Part shown: positions 22,927-30,803 of the stretch, one piece after another
How the letters are laid out: the number at the start of each line of letters is the position of its first letter
Position numbering within the stretch: the stretch's first letter is position 1
DNA from: Elusimicrobia bacterium GWB2_63_16
Lineage (GTDB): Bacteria; Elusimicrobiota; Elusimicrobia; Elusimicrobiales; UBA9959
Reading direction: 5' to 3'
NCBI GenBank assembly: GCA_001799715.1
Contig: MGTZ01000043.1
Span: 1 to 32,505, forward strand
DNA length: 32,505 nt
Made by a program: the position numbers and the translations under genes
Notes under the pieces: generated by a model
Seen by the model: only the letters and a program-made list of their open reading frames with translations
The model's database searches: none
Told to the model about the DNA's origin: nothing

Positions 22927-22935
22927 ATGTTAGCA
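22927..22935 (-). promoter_or_regulatory. Extended -10 promoter for leaderless arfB
   Basis: On the minus strand TGC (22935-22933) directly precedes TAACAT (22932-22927). The seventh base after the hexamer is 22920, the A of the arfB ATG, as expected for a leaderless mRNA. Confidence 0.6.
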
Positions 22936-22967
22936 AAAAAAAACGGGCCGGCTGTTGCGCGGGCCCG

Positions 22968-22973
22968 TATAAT
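22968..22973 (+). promoter_or_regulatory. -10 hexamer for the short-chain dehydrogenase gene
   Basis: TATAAT (perfect) gives an expected start near 22980, ten bases before the ATG at 22990. No -35 is evident. Confidence 0.5.
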
Positions 22974-22989
22974 ATCCTACAAAGGATAT

Positions 22990-23808
22990 ATGAATGAAAC
23001 AGTACTGATCACCGGGGCATCGGCCGGCATCGGCTACGCGGCGGCCGAACTGCTGCTCAAGAGCGGCTGCAAGGTTTACGCCGGGGCCCGGCGCGTGGAG
23101 AAGATGCGCGGCCTGGAATACCTGGGCGCCAAGGTTTTCGCCCTGGACGTCACCGACGAGGGCTCGGTGAAGAACGCCGTGGATTTTATCATGAAGGACG
23201 CCGGGCGCCTGGACGCGCTGGTCAACAACGCCGGCTACGGCGCGCACGGGGCGGTGGAGGACGTGCCGCTGGACGAGGCCCGGCGGCAGTTCGAGGTGAA
23301 CCTGTTCGGCCTGGCCCGGCTGACGCAGCTGGCGCTGCCGCATATGCGCGCGGCCGGGAGCGGCAGGATAATCAATATCTCCTCCATCGCCGGCCGGATC
23401 AGCGTGCCCGCCGGCGGCTGGTACCACGCCAGCAAGTACGCGCTGGAGGCCTATTCCGACGCCCTGCGCCTGGAGACGGCGCAGTTCGGCATAAAGGTGG
23501 TGCTGGTGGAACCAGGTCCCATAAAGACCGAGTGGGACAATACCGCGCTGGTGAACCTGCATAAATATTCCGGTTCAGGGGTTTATGCGCCCATGGTGGC
23601 CCGCCTTACCGAAAAGTTCCGTGCCGGCTACAGGAGCGGGGCCCCGGGCCCCGAGGCGGTGGCGGCCGTGATCCTGAAAGCCCTGCGCAGCGTCCGTCCC
23701 GCCGCGCGCTACCCGGTGCCTTTCCGGGCCTCTTTAATAATATTCCTTAAGTGGCTGCTGCCCGACGCCGTCCTGGACTGGGGCCTGCGCAGGGCCCTGG
23801 GGATATAA
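22990..23808 (+). CDS. Short-chain dehydrogenase/reductase (classical SDR)
   Basis: 272 residues from the ATG at 22990. The longer in-frame reading from 22852 is rejected because it runs antisense through arfB and through the promoter at 22968. Classical SDR features: nucleotide loop TGASAGIG (8-15), Asp53 in LDVTD, NNAG (79-82), Asn104, the catalytic Ser131/Ser132 in NISSIAGR, and Tyr145-x-x-x-Lys149 in WYHASKY, followed by VEPGPIKTEW. An Arg-Arg at 34-35 (AGARRVEKM) after strand 2 suggests NADP(H) preference. The substrate cannot be assigned. AAGGA is only three bases before the ATG, which is closer than usual. The C-terminus has a hydrophobic patch (SLIIFLKWLLPDAVLDW) that may associate with membrane. 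A terminator follows directly. Confidence 0.94.
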   Translation: MNETVLITGASAGIGYAAAELLLKSGCKVYAGARRVEKMRGLEYLGAKVFALDVTDEGSVKNAVDFIMKDAGRLDALVNNAGYGAHGAVEDVPLDEARRQFEVNLFGLARLTQLALPHMRAAGSGRIINISSIAGRISVPAGGWYHASKYALEAYSDALRLETAQFGIKVVLVEPGPIKTEWDNTALVNLHKYSGSGVYAPMVARLTEKFRAGYRSGAPGPEAVAAVILKALRSVRPAARYPVPFRASLIIFLKWLLPDAVLDWGLRRALGI

Positions 23809-23811
23809 ATA

Positions 23812-23839
23812 AAAAAACCCCGGCTGCCCGGGGTTTTTT
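23812..23839. terminator. Bidirectional intrinsic terminator
   Basis: AAAAAACCCCGG (23812-23823) and CCGGGGTTTTTT (23828-23839) are perfect complements with a 4-base loop. The A-tract and T-tract serve both the plus-strand SDR gene and the convergent minus-strand gene ending at 23855. Confidence 0.93.
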
Positions 23840-23854
23840 ACGGCCGACAGCGCC

Positions 23855-24451
23855 TCAGTCGCCGTACACGTAGGGGGCTTTCCCGCCGGAGCGGTCCACC
23901 ACGGCCCAATAAGGCCTGCCGTCCACGCGCAGGAAGAAGATCCAGTTGCGCTCCACGGTCTCGCCGTTGAGGGGCTGGTAGAACTTAAAAGGGCGGACCA
24001 GCGCTATCAGCGAACCGCCCTTATTGAGCGAGTCGAGCACGCGGCGCGAGGCTTTTTTGACCTCTGATTTGGAGGGCGCCTGCAGCGAGCCCATGGCGGA
24101 GAGTTCCCTGGCCAGGGGGCTGGTGGGCTCGGTATAGTCCTCCAGCACGCGGCTGACGGCCAGGCGCAGGGCGTGCTCGAAGCAGAAGGCGTTATTGTAG
24201 TACCGGTCCTGGCGCATCACCTCGGCTTCGGGGATGTCCATGCCTATTTCGCCGATCGCGAATTCCTTGATAAGCAGCTCTTCGGCGCCTGAATAGTTCT
24301 GGCCGTCGCGCGGGCCGGCCGGCGCGGCGGGCGACGGGGCGGCCACCTGCACGGCCGCGAGCGTCTCGGCGTTTACCGCCGGGCTCCAGCCCTGCGCGGC
24401 GGCGGCGCCGGCCTGCAAGGCCGCTGCTAAAACCAGTGTAAAAATTTTCAT
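23855..24451 (-). CDS. Unknown secreted protein
   Basis: 198 residues from the ATG at 24451. This start is preferred over 24457 because GGAGG is eight bases upstream of 24451 but only two from 24457. A signal peptide is clear (MKIFTLVLAAALQAGAAAAQ). The mature part begins with an Ala/Pro-rich linker, then a folded-looking domain (~55-198) with NAFCFEHALRLAVSRVLEDY, KKASRRVLDSLNKGGSLIAL and paired beta-like strands NWIFFLRVDG and PYWAVVDRSG. It has one cysteine. I do not recognise the family. The phrase WIFFLRVDGRPYWAVVDRSG resembles papain-like or transglutaminase-fold cores only loosely, and I would not assign it. It is a single-gene transcript with its own -10 at 24482-24477. Confidence 0.82.
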   Translation of the reverse strand: MKIFTLVLAAALQAGAAAAQGWSPAVNAETLAAVQVAAPSPAAPAGPRDGQNYSGAEELLIKEFAIGEIGMDIPEAEVMRQDRYYNNAFCFEHALRLAVSRVLEDYTEPTSPLARELSAMGSLQAPSKSEVKKASRRVLDSLNKGGSLIALVRPFKFYQPLNGETVERNWIFFLRVDGRPYWAVVDRSGGKAPYVYGD

Positions 24452-24476
24452 TATCATTCCCTCCGTTCCCTAACCC

Positions 24477-24482
24477 ACTATA
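24477..24482 (-). promoter_or_regulatory. -10 hexamer for the secreted protein gene
   Basis: TATAGT on the minus strand (5 of 6), giving a start near 24470 and a ~19-base leader that contains GGAGGGA. No clear -35. Confidence 0.45.
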
Positions 24483-24528
24483 GTCTACCATAGGGGCTCC
24501 TCCCGGCGCTTTGACGCCGGTCAGGCTA

Positions 24529-24599
24529 GGGGACGCTGCTTCCTATCTTCCTAACCGGAGTCGTGATGGGTAAATAGGAAGATAGGAAGCAGCGTCCCC
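24529..24599. repeat. 25-bp perfect inverted repeat, REP/MITE-like element
   Basis: Left arm 24529-24553 (starts GGGGACGCTGCTTCCTATC) and right arm 24575-24599 are exact reverse complements separated by 21 bases. Such long palindromes beginning GGGGACG resemble extragenic elements mobilised by REP-associated tyrosine transposases; that link is from general knowledge. There is no T-run after it, so it is not a simple terminator. A smaller stem, CCGGCG/CGCCGG (24503-24520), lies beside it. Confidence 0.88.
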
Positions 24600-24627
24600 C
24601 CTTATTATTAGCAGTCGCGAGGCGGTA

Positions 24628-24656
24628 TTGACAATTATGAAGCCAAGGTGTATAAT
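24628..24656 (+). promoter_or_regulatory. Sigma70 promoter of the heat-shock operon
   Basis: TTGACA (24628-24633, perfect), a 17-base spacer and TATAAT (24651-24656, perfect). The expected start (~24663) lies at the beginning of the CIRCE operator. Confidence 0.93.
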
Positions 24657-24660
24657 ATTT

Positions 24661-24687
24661 TTGGCAGACAAATGTTTTGAGTGCTAA
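24661..24687 (+). promoter_or_regulatory. CIRCE operator (HrcA binding site)
   Basis: TTGGCAGAC-N9-GAGTGCTAA. The right half is the exact consensus; the left half matches TTAGCACTC at 6 of 9 positions; the 9-base centre is canonical. It overlaps the transcription start, so HrcA binding should block initiation and make the operon autoregulated and heat-inducible. Confidence 0.88.
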
Positions 24688-24706
24688 TTAAAGACCGGGT
24701 GGACTT

Positions 24707-25816
24707 ATGAGGGTACTTAAACCTGAAGTGGCGCAGGACAGGAAAGACAAGATCCTTAACTGGGTGGTGTACAACTATGTCAGCACGGGCCGCCCGGTCA
24801 GCTCCGACCTCATCGCCGAGGAAGGCCGCTTCAACGTCTCCAGCGCCACCATCAGGAATATTTTAAAAGAACTGGAGAACGAGGGCTACCTGGTGCAGCC
24901 GCACACCTCCGGCGGGCGCGTGCCGTCCGACAAGGGCTACCGCGCCTACGTGGACAATATCGTGCGCATGCAGCGCCTGGCCGCGAGCGAGAAGGACCGC
25001 CTGGAGCACGAGTACGACCGCCGCGTGGAGCAGCTCGACGGCTTCCTCAAGCACACCTCCCGGATGCTGTCCGACATGTCCCAGTGGGCAGGATTCGTGA
25101 TGAGCGCCGACATGGACCTCGACAGCGTCAAGCGCCTGGACCTGCTCTCCATGGGCCCCAAAAGCGTGCTCTCCGTGATGTTCGCCCACTCGGGCCTTAT
25201 CAAGCACGCCGCCTTCAATCTGGAGCACAACGCCGACAAGGGCGCCGTCAAAGCCCTGTCCGTGCGCCTGAACAAGCGCCTTAAGGACCTGCCGCTGACG
25301 GACCTGCCGCAGGTGATCTTCAAGGAATTCCTCGCCCGGGAGCGGGACAAGGGGCTGGAGGAGCTGCTGCGCAAGCTCGTCGACTATTTTAAGAGCCTCG
25401 TCAAAAGCGAGGACGCGCTGTACCTCGAAGGCCTCAGCCGCATCTTCTCCAACCTCGAGGACGGCAGCATGGAGGACATGCGCAACATCGCCCGCCTGCT
25501 CGAGGAGAAGGAGCGCTTCTCCGGCCTGCTGCGCGAGCGCCTGCGCGACAGCTCGCTGAAGGCCAAAGCCCTGGGCGAGCCCGGCAAGCGCCACATCGTG
25601 GATGTCACGATAGGGTCCGAGAACAGCATCAAGGAATTCAAGAATTTCAGCCTGGTGTCGAGCTCCTACTGCATGAACGACAAGGCCGTGGGCCTGGTGG
25701 GGATACTCGGCTACAAGCGCATGGAATACCCCCGCATGATCTCGCTGGTGGATACGGTCAGCTCCATGATGGAGGACATGCTGGGCGAGTGGGATAAGAT
25801 AGATTTCGAAGAATAA
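24707..25816 (+). CDS. hrcA: Heat-inducible transcription repressor HrcA
   Basis: 369 residues, slightly longer than the usual ~340. HrcA binds CIRCE and represses chaperone genes; its activity depends on chaperone availability. The N-terminal winged helix is typical (GRPVSSDLIAEEGRFNVSSA, then TIRNILKELENEGYL and QPHTSGGRVPSDKGYRAYVD, residues ~25-85). The centre has a charged helical region and a GAF-like domain, and the C-terminus has the family's dimerisation segment with IGSENSIKEFKNFSLVSSSY and GILGYKRMEYPRMISLVD. It is the first gene after the promoter and CIRCE; grpE starts one base after its stop. Confidence 0.97.
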   Translation: MRVLKPEVAQDRKDKILNWVVYNYVSTGRPVSSDLIAEEGRFNVSSATIRNILKELENEGYLVQPHTSGGRVPSDKGYRAYVDNIVRMQRLAASEKDRLEHEYDRRVEQLDGFLKHTSRMLSDMSQWAGFVMSADMDLDSVKRLDLLSMGPKSVLSVMFAHSGLIKHAAFNLEHNADKGAVKALSVRLNKRLKDLPLTDLPQVIFKEFLARERDKGLEELLRKLVDYFKSLVKSEDALYLEGLSRIFSNLEDGSMEDMRNIARLLEEKERFSGLLRERLRDSSLKAKALGEPGKRHIVDVTIGSENSIKEFKNFSLVSSSYCMNDKAVGLVGILGYKRMEYPRMISLVDTVSSMMEDMLGEWDKIDFEE

Positions 25817-25817
25817 T

Positions 25818-26435
25818 ATGAAAAACCATAAGGCCGAAGAGAAGAAGACGAAGAAAGCGGAGGAACCCGATTGCGCGTGCGGGGCCGAGGCCCAGATGGA
25901 GGCGCGGCAGGGCGAGCTGGAGAAGCAGAAGAAGCAGTCCGAGGATTACTACAACCAGCTGCTGCGCCTGCAGGCCGACTTCGAGAACTACCGCAAGCGC
26001 GTGGAGAAGGAAAAGCCCGAGCTGATAAAATACGGCAAGGCCGACATCCTGGCGCGCCTGCTGCCGCTCTACGACCTGCTGCTCTCCGCCCATAACCACA
26101 TCAACAGCGCCAGGGACGGCGGCGGCAGCGACGACGTGCTGAAGGGCCTGGAGATGATCTTTAAGGAATTTTCCAAGGTGTTCGAGGCGGAAGGGCTGCG
26201 CCAGATGGAGCCGGTCGGCAAGCCCTACGACCCGATGGCTTCGGAGATACTCGGGGTGGTGGAGGGGACGGAGGAGAACGACGGCCTGGTGACGGAGGAG
26301 CTGCAGAAGGGCTTCTATTACGGCGACAAGATCCTGCGGCCCGCCAGGGTGAAGATAGCCAAGAAGAAGGCTGAGCCGGCGCCGCAGCCGGAACCGGAGC
26401 CGGAGCAGAAGCCGGCGGAAGAAGAAGGACAGTGA
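25818..26435 (+). CDS. grpE: Nucleotide exchange factor GrpE
   Basis: 205 residues. GrpE is a homodimeric ADP-release factor for DnaK. It has a charged, disordered N-terminus, a long coiled coil (~25-70, including QLLRLQADFENYRKRVEKEK), the four-helix-bundle region, and the C-terminal beta-wing with QMEPVGKPYDPMASEILGVV and GLVTEELQKGFYYGDKILRP, the latter close to the family signature. The tail is Pro/Glu/Lys-rich and unusually long. It follows hrcA with a one-base gap and precedes dnaK by 34 bases, so it shares the CIRCE-controlled transcript. Confidence 0.97.
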   Translation: MKNHKAEEKKTKKAEEPDCACGAEAQMEARQGELEKQKKQSEDYYNQLLRLQADFENYRKRVEKEKPELIKYGKADILARLLPLYDLLLSAHNHINSARDGGGSDDVLKGLEMIFKEFSKVFEAEGLRQMEPVGKPYDPMASEILGVVEGTEENDGLVTEELQKGFYYGDKILRPARVKIAKKKAEPAPQPEPEPEQKPAEEEGQ

Positions 26436-26469
26436 ATTTTCAGTAACTTAATTTGGAGGAAACATAATT

Positions 26470-28344
26470 ATGGCAAAGATAATAGGCATAGACCTCGGTA
26501 CATCTAACACCGCCGCGGCGGTGATGGAAGGCGGCAAAGTCACCATCATCCCGTCGGCCGAAGGCACGAGCCTGGGCGGGAAGGCTTTCCCGTCCTACGT
26601 GGCTTTCGCTAAGGACGGGCAAATGCTCGTCGGCGAGCCCGCCCGCAGGCAGGCCGTCGCCAACCCGGAAGGCACCGTCGCCGCTTTCAAGCGCAAGATG
26701 GGCACCGAGCACAAATACAACATAGGCGGCAAGGAGTTCACGCCCCCGCAGCTGGCCGCCTTCCTGCTGCAGAAAGTGAAGCGCGACGCCGAGGCCTTCC
26801 TCGGCGAGAAGGTGGAGAAGGCCGTCATCACGGTCCCCGCCTACTTCAACGACAACCAGCGCCAGGCCACCAAGGACGCCGGCACCATCGCCGGCCTCGA
26901 GGTGGTGCGCCTCGTCAACGAGCCCACCGCCGCGGCCCTGGCCTACGGCATCGACAAGGAAGGCAAGGACCAGAAGATCATGGTCTTCGACCTGGGCGGC
27001 GGCACGCTGGACGTGACCATCATGGAGCTGGGCAAGGAGGGCACGTTCGACGTGATCTCCACCTCCGGCGACACGCAGCTGGGCGGCACCGACATGGACC
27101 GCGCGCTGGTGGAGTTCATCGCCGGCGAGTTCCGCAAGGACACCGGCATCGACCTCATGAAGGACGCCACCGCCACGCAGCGCATCAAGGAAGCGGCCGA
27201 GAAGGCCAAGATCGAGCTCTCCACCACCATGGAGACCGAGATCAACCTGCCGTTCATCTCGGCCGACGCCAGCGGCCCCAAGCACATGGCCCTCAAGCTG
27301 TCCCGTGCCCGCCTGGAATCCCTCGTGGATTCCATCGTGAAGCGCTGCCAGAAGTCCATCGACACCGCGCTGGCCGACGCCAAGCTCAAGACCTCGGACA
27401 TCAGCCGCATCATCCTCGTCGGCGGCCCCACCCGCATGCCCATCGTGCAGAAGTTCATGGAGGAATACGTCGGCAAGAAGATAGAGCACGGCGTGGACCC
27501 CATGGAGTGCGTGGCCAGCGGCGCCGCCGTGCAGGCGGCCGTGCTGACCGGCGACGTCAAGGACGTGCTGCTGCTCGACGTGACCCCGCTGACGCTCGGC
27601 ATCGAGACGCTGGGCGGCGTGCGCACGCCCCTCATCGACAAGAACACCACGGTCCCGGCCAAGAAGTCGCAGATCTTCTCCACCGCGGCCGACAACCAGC
27701 CCGCCGTCACCATCCACGTGCTGCAGGGCGAGCGGGCGATGGCCTCCGACAACGTGTCGCTCGGCAAGTTCGACCTGGACGGCATCCCGCCGGCGCCCCG
27801 CGGCATGCCGCAGATCGAGGTCACCTTCGACATCGACGCCAACGGCATCCTGCAGGTGCACGCCAAGGACCTGGGCACCGGCAAGGCGCAGCATATCACC
27901 ATCAGCGCCCCGAACAAGCTCAGCAAGGAAGACATCGACAAGTTCGTCAAGCAGGCCGAGCAGTTCGCCGACGCGGACAAGAAGTACAAGGAGAAGGTGG
28001 AGGCCAAGAACGAGGCCGACACCGTGCTTTACACCACCGAGAAGGCGCTGAAGGAACACGGCGACAAGATCGGGCAGGACGAGCGGCTGGCCGTGGAGCG
28101 TTCCATCGGCGAGCTCAAGGAAGCGCTGAAAGGCGACGACCTCGACAAGATGAAGAAGGCCAAGGAGAACCTGATCCAGGTCTCCCAGAAGCTCGGCGAG
28201 GCCGTCTATAAGGCCGCGCAGGCCAAGGCCGGCCCCGCGGGCGCCGCTCCCGGCGCCGGACCCGCCCCGGAAGGCGCCAAGGCGCACGCCGGCGGCAAGG
28301 ACGACGTCGTGGACGCCGAAGTGGTGGACGACAACAAGAAGTAA
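26470..28344 (+). CDS. dnaK: Molecular chaperone DnaK (Hsp70)
   Basis: 624 residues, complete. It has the ATPase phosphate loops GIDLGTSN (6-13) and [11 protein letters not shown] (~175-185), [10 protein letters not shown], the substrate-binding domain ([55 protein letters not shown]), the helical lid and a terminal [11 protein letters not shown] tail. GGAGG lies 11-12 bases upstream of the ATG. Two differences from Escherichia coli DnaK are visible: residues SLGGK (34-38) are extra, and ~24 residues are missing after KRKMG (74-78), a region known to differ between major Hsp70 groups. It is the third gene of the CIRCE-controlled operon; a hairpin follows. Confidence 0.98.
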   Translation: MAKIIGIDLGTSNTAAAVMEGGKVTIIPSAEGTSLGGKAFPSYVAFAKDGQMLVGEPARRQAVANPEGTVAAFKRKMGTEHKYNIGGKEFTPPQLAAFLLQKVKRDAEAFLGEKVEKAVITVPAYFNDNQRQATKDAGTIAGLEVVRLVNEPTAAALAYGIDKEGKDQKIMVFDLGGGTLDVTIMELGKEGTFDVISTSGDTQLGGTDMDRALVEFIAGEFRKDTGIDLMKDATATQRIKEAAEKAKIELSTTMETEINLPFISADASGPKHMALKLSRARLESLVDSIVKRCQKSIDTALADAKLKTSDISRIILVGGPTRMPIVQKFMEEYVGKKIEHGVDPMECVASGAAVQAAVLTGDVKDVLLLDVTPLTLGIETLGGVRTPLIDKNTTVPAKKSQIFSTAADNQPAVTIHVLQGERAMASDNVSLGKFDLDGIPPAPRGMPQIEVTFDIDANGILQVHAKDLGTGKAQHITISAPNKLSKEDIDKFVKQAEQFADADKKYKEKVEAKNEADTVLYTTEKALKEHGDKIGQDERLAVERSIGELKEALKGDDLDKMKKAKENLIQVSQKLGEAVYKAAQAKAGPAGAAPGAGPAPEGAKAHAGGKDDVVDAEVVDDNKK

Positions 28345-28361
28345 CCCTGCGGCGGCCGTCT

Positions 28362-28396
28362 GGCGGATAGCGGAGCTTAACCCTCCGTTATCCGCC
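28362..28396 (+). other. Intergenic hairpin between dnaK and dnaJ
   Basis: GGCGGATAGCGGAG (28362-28375) pairs with CTCCGTTATCCGCC (28383-28396) as a 14-bp stem with one G-U pair and a 7-base loop. No T-run follows, so complete termination is not expected; mRNA stabilisation or partial attenuation between dnaK and dnaJ is possible. Confidence 0.75.
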
Positions 28397-28424
28397 GTCG
28401 GCTTATATGCCGTACCCCGGCTTT

Positions 28425-28433
28425 TGGTAGAAT
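28425..28433 (+). promoter_or_regulatory. Extended -10 promoter for dnaJ
   Basis: TGG (28425-28427) then TAGAAT (28428-28433). The expected start (~28440) lies nine bases before the dnaJ ATG; that short leader has no Shine-Dalgarno sequence. Confidence 0.55.
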
Positions 28434-28448
28434 TCCCTTAATACTTAT

Positions 28449-29573
28449 ATGGCTTCCAACGATTATTACCGCATACTGGGCGTGGCCCGCAACGCCAGCC
28501 CCGACGAGATCAAGAGCGCTTACCGCAAGCTCGCGATGAAGCACCACCCCGACCGCAACCAGGGCAACACCGAGTCCGAGTCCGTCTTCAAAGAGATCAA
28601 CGAGGCGTACGAGGTGCTCTCCGCCCCGGAGAAGCGCCAGGTTTACGACCAGTACGGCGCCGAAGGCCTTAAGGCCGGCGCCGGCGGCCGCGGCGGCTTC
28701 GGCGGGTTCCAGGGCGCGGACCTGGGCGACATGTTCGGCGACCTCTTCGAGAACCTGTTCGCGCAGGGCGGGGCGGGCGGCCACGGCCGGCCGCGCTCGC
28801 GGCGCGGCTCCGACCTGAAATACGAGGCCGAGATCACGCTGGAGGAGGCCTTCAGCGGCGTCAAGATCCCCGTGAATTTCGACCGCACCGAGGTGTGCGG
28901 CGAGTGCGACGGCACCGGCGCCCGCGGCCGCGCCGGCATCAAGAAATGCCCCACCTGCCGCGGCACCGGCCGCGTGCAGTACTCTCAGGGCTTCTTCGCT
29001 TTCAGCCAGGCCTGCCCCGAGTGCGGCGGCCAGGGCGAGATCATCTCCGCCCCGTGCAAGGCCTGCGCCGGCGCCGGCCGGCAGAAGAAGAGCGCCTCCA
29101 TCAACGTCAAGATCCCCGCCGGCGTGGAGGAGGGCGCGGTGCTGCGCGTCTCCGGAGGCGGCGACGCCGGCCTGAAGGGCGGCGACTCGGGCGACCTCTA
29201 CATCCAGGTGCGCCTGAAGCACCACTCCCATTTCGAGCGCCACGGCCGCGACCTGGTGTACGAGTGCCAGGTGCAGGTCTGGCAGGCCGCGCTCGGCGGC
29301 GAGACCGAGGTGCCGGTGATAGAGGGCGGCCGCATTACGATCAAGATCCCGCCCGGTACGCAGCACGGCAAGGTGTTCCGCGTGCACGAACAGGGCATGC
29401 CCGCGGCGGGCGGCAAAGCCCGCGGCGACCTGCTGGTCAAGGTCAGGCTGGAAGTGCCGCACGACCTGACGCCCCGGCAGCGGGAGCTGTTCGAGGAGCT
29501 GGCGAAAATAGCCGGCCACGACGCGCCCGAGGCCGGCAAGGAAAAGAACTTCTTCAAGAAGATACTGGGCTGA
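28449..29573 (+). CDS. dnaJ: Chaperone protein DnaJ (Hsp40, type I)
   Basis: 374 residues. DnaJ stimulates the DnaK ATPase and delivers unfolded clients. The J domain (1-70) has His33-Pro34-Asp35 in MKHHPDRN, followed by a Gly/Phe-rich region (~75-115), four zinc repeats [24 protein letters not shown] and CKACAGAG, and the C-terminal beta-sandwich domains (for example [24 protein letters not shown]). No Shine-Dalgarno sequence precedes the ATG. The extended -10 at 28425 and the hairpin after dnaK suggest at least partly independent transcription from dnaK. rsmE starts one base after its stop codon. Confidence 0.98.
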   Translation: MASNDYYRILGVARNASPDEIKSAYRKLAMKHHPDRNQGNTESESVFKEINEAYEVLSAPEKRQVYDQYGAEGLKAGAGGRGGFGGFQGADLGDMFGDLFENLFAQGGAGGHGRPRSRRGSDLKYEAEITLEEAFSGVKIPVNFDRTEVCGECDGTGARGRAGIKKCPTCRGTGRVQYSQGFFAFSQACPECGGQGEIISAPCKACAGAGRQKKSASINVKIPAGVEEGAVLRVSGGGDAGLKGGDSGDLYIQVRLKHHSHFERHGRDLVYECQVQVWQAALGGETEVPVIEGGRITIKIPPGTQHGKVFRVHEQGMPAAGGKARGDLLVKVRLEVPHDLTPRQRELFEELAKIAGHDAPEAGKEKNFFKKILG

Positions 29574-29574
29574 C

Positions 29575-30285
29575 ATGCCGCAATACCTGATCCCCGCCGA
29601 GAACATCCGGGACGGCCGCTTCTTCGCCGGCCCGGAGGAGTCCAACCATATCGCCCGCGCCGCGCGCGCCCGCGCCGGAGACGAAATAGAGATCTTCGAC
29701 GGGAAAGGCGGCCGCTACCGGGCCGTGATAAGTTCCGTGGAGGGCGGCCGCGTGGAGGGGGCGGTGAAGGAAGCGCTGCCGAGCCCTGAGTACGCGGCCC
29801 GGCTCACGCTCTGCTTCGCCGTGGTGGCGAGGCCGGCGCTGGAGAGCATTCTGGAACACTGCACCGAGGCCGGCGTGGCCGTCTTTCAGCCGGTGATGGC
29901 CTCGCGCGTGCAGTTTGACCTGTTCAGCGACTGGGACCGCCGCCTGCCGCGCCTGGAGCAGATCGTGGCCGCCGCCGCCAAGCAGTGCGGGCGCGGCCGC
30001 CTGCCCGAACTGCGCAAGCCGGAAAAGCTCGACGACCTGGTCGCCGCCGGCGGCAGCTGCGTTTTCGCCTCCGCGGACGGGCAGAACCCCGACGAAGCGG
30101 CGCGCTCGCTGGCCGGCGCGGGTGAGATAAAACTTTTTGTGGGACCCGAGGGGGGCTTTACGAGGGGGGAACTGGAGTTCGCCCGCGAAAAGGGCGCGGC
30201 CTTCATGAACCTGGGCCTGTACACGCTCAGGGCGGAGACCGCCTGCCTGACTGCGTCTTCCGCCCTGCTTTCCCGCCTCGGCTGA
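29575..30285 (+). CDS. rsmE: 16S rRNA (uracil-1498-N3)-methyltransferase RsmE
   Basis: 236 residues. RsmE methylates N3 of U1498 in 16S rRNA using S-adenosylmethionine; it is a SPOUT (trefoil-knot) enzyme. The N-terminal PUA-like part is at ~1-70 (GPEESNHIARAARARAGDEI). The SPOUT part contains EHCTEAGVAVFQPVMASRV, EQIVAAAAKQCGRGRLP, the cofactor loop LFVGPEGGFTRGELEFA and the knot end LGLYTLRAETACLTA. The dnaJ-rsmE neighbourhood is common in bacteria, and the one-base gap suggests translational coupling. It converges on the response regulator with a four-base gap and no terminator hairpin. Confidence 0.96.
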   Translation: MPQYLIPAENIRDGRFFAGPEESNHIARAARARAGDEIEIFDGKGGRYRAVISSVEGGRVEGAVKEALPSPEYAARLTLCFAVVARPALESILEHCTEAGVAVFQPVMASRVQFDLFSDWDRRLPRLEQIVAAAAKQCGRGRLPELRKPEKLDDLVAAGGSCVFASADGQNPDEAARSLAGAGEIKLFVGPEGGFTRGELEFAREKGAAFMNLGLYTLRAETACLTASSALLSRLG

Positions 30286-30289
30286 GGCG

Positions 30290-30712
30290 TCAGTTTTCCA
30301 GCCTGGACCTTATCGAGTTGCGCAGCAGCAGCTTCTTCTTATCCGCCTTTTCAAAGCTCATCGCTACGGCCTTCTTCAGGTCGTCCAGGCTGACGGGCTT
30401 GTTGAGGAACAACTCGACGCTGTTGCCGAGGTTGCCGGCGATGCGGGCCCCGTTGCTGCTGTCGCCGGTAAGGATGATGACCGGGATGCACCGGGTACGC
30501 GGGTCTTCCTTTATGGCGCGGCAGACTTCCATGCCGCTGATGTCCGGCAGGCCCAGGTCCACTATGGCCAGGTCCAGCCGCGTTTCCTTGAGCCACTGCA
30601 GGGCGGTCTGGCCCTTGCCGGCGGTGATCACGAGATGCCCGTCGTGCTCGAGCACGCGCCGCAACATCTCCTGGATGGACTCTTCGTCGTCCACAATCAA
30701 TATCTTCTTCAT
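30290..30712 (-). CDS. Single-domain response regulator (receiver only)
   Basis: 140 residues from the ATG at 30712 (MKKILIVDDEES). The longer in-frame reading from 30799 is rejected: it reads through the promoter region and GGGGA is placed ten bases before 30712. Receiver residues are all present: Asp8-Asp9, phospho-acceptor Asp52 in AIVDLGLPD, Thr82 in LTGDS, and Lys105 in FLNKP. After the receiver is a short basic tail (KADKKKLLLRNSIRSRLEN) with no output domain. No histidine kinase is nearby, so it is an orphan that may act through protein contacts. The receiver-only form resembles CheY/Spo0F/DivK-type regulators, but no chemotaxis genes are seen here. Confidence 0.93.
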   Translation of the reverse strand: MKKILIVDDEESIQEMLRRVLEHDGHLVITAGKGQTALQWLKETRLDLAIVDLGLPDISGMEVCRAIKEDPRTRCIPVIILTGDSSNGARIAGNLGNSVELFLNKPVSLDDLKKAVAMSFEKADKKKLLLRNSIRSRLEN

Positions 30713-30740
30713 TTGCAACTTTCCCCTTGACTCTAGACTA

Positions 30741-30749
30741 AATATAGCA
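30741..30749 (-). promoter_or_regulatory. Extended -10 promoter for the response regulator
   Basis: On the minus strand TGC (30749-30747) directly precedes TATATT (30746-30741). The expected start (~30734) gives a ~22-base leader with AAGGGGAAA. Confidence 0.55.
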
Positions 30750-30803
30750 TAAAGCCGGCCCTCCTTTCTCCGAATTACGCCAAATGTCACAAAAGTCACA
30801 TTG

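Noticed and set aside
26440-28287. 615-residue open frame on the minus strand opposite dnaK
   Set aside because: Shadow of dnaK: antisense frames of GC-rich conserved genes stay open by codon bias; composition is Leu/Gly/His/Val-rich with no motif.
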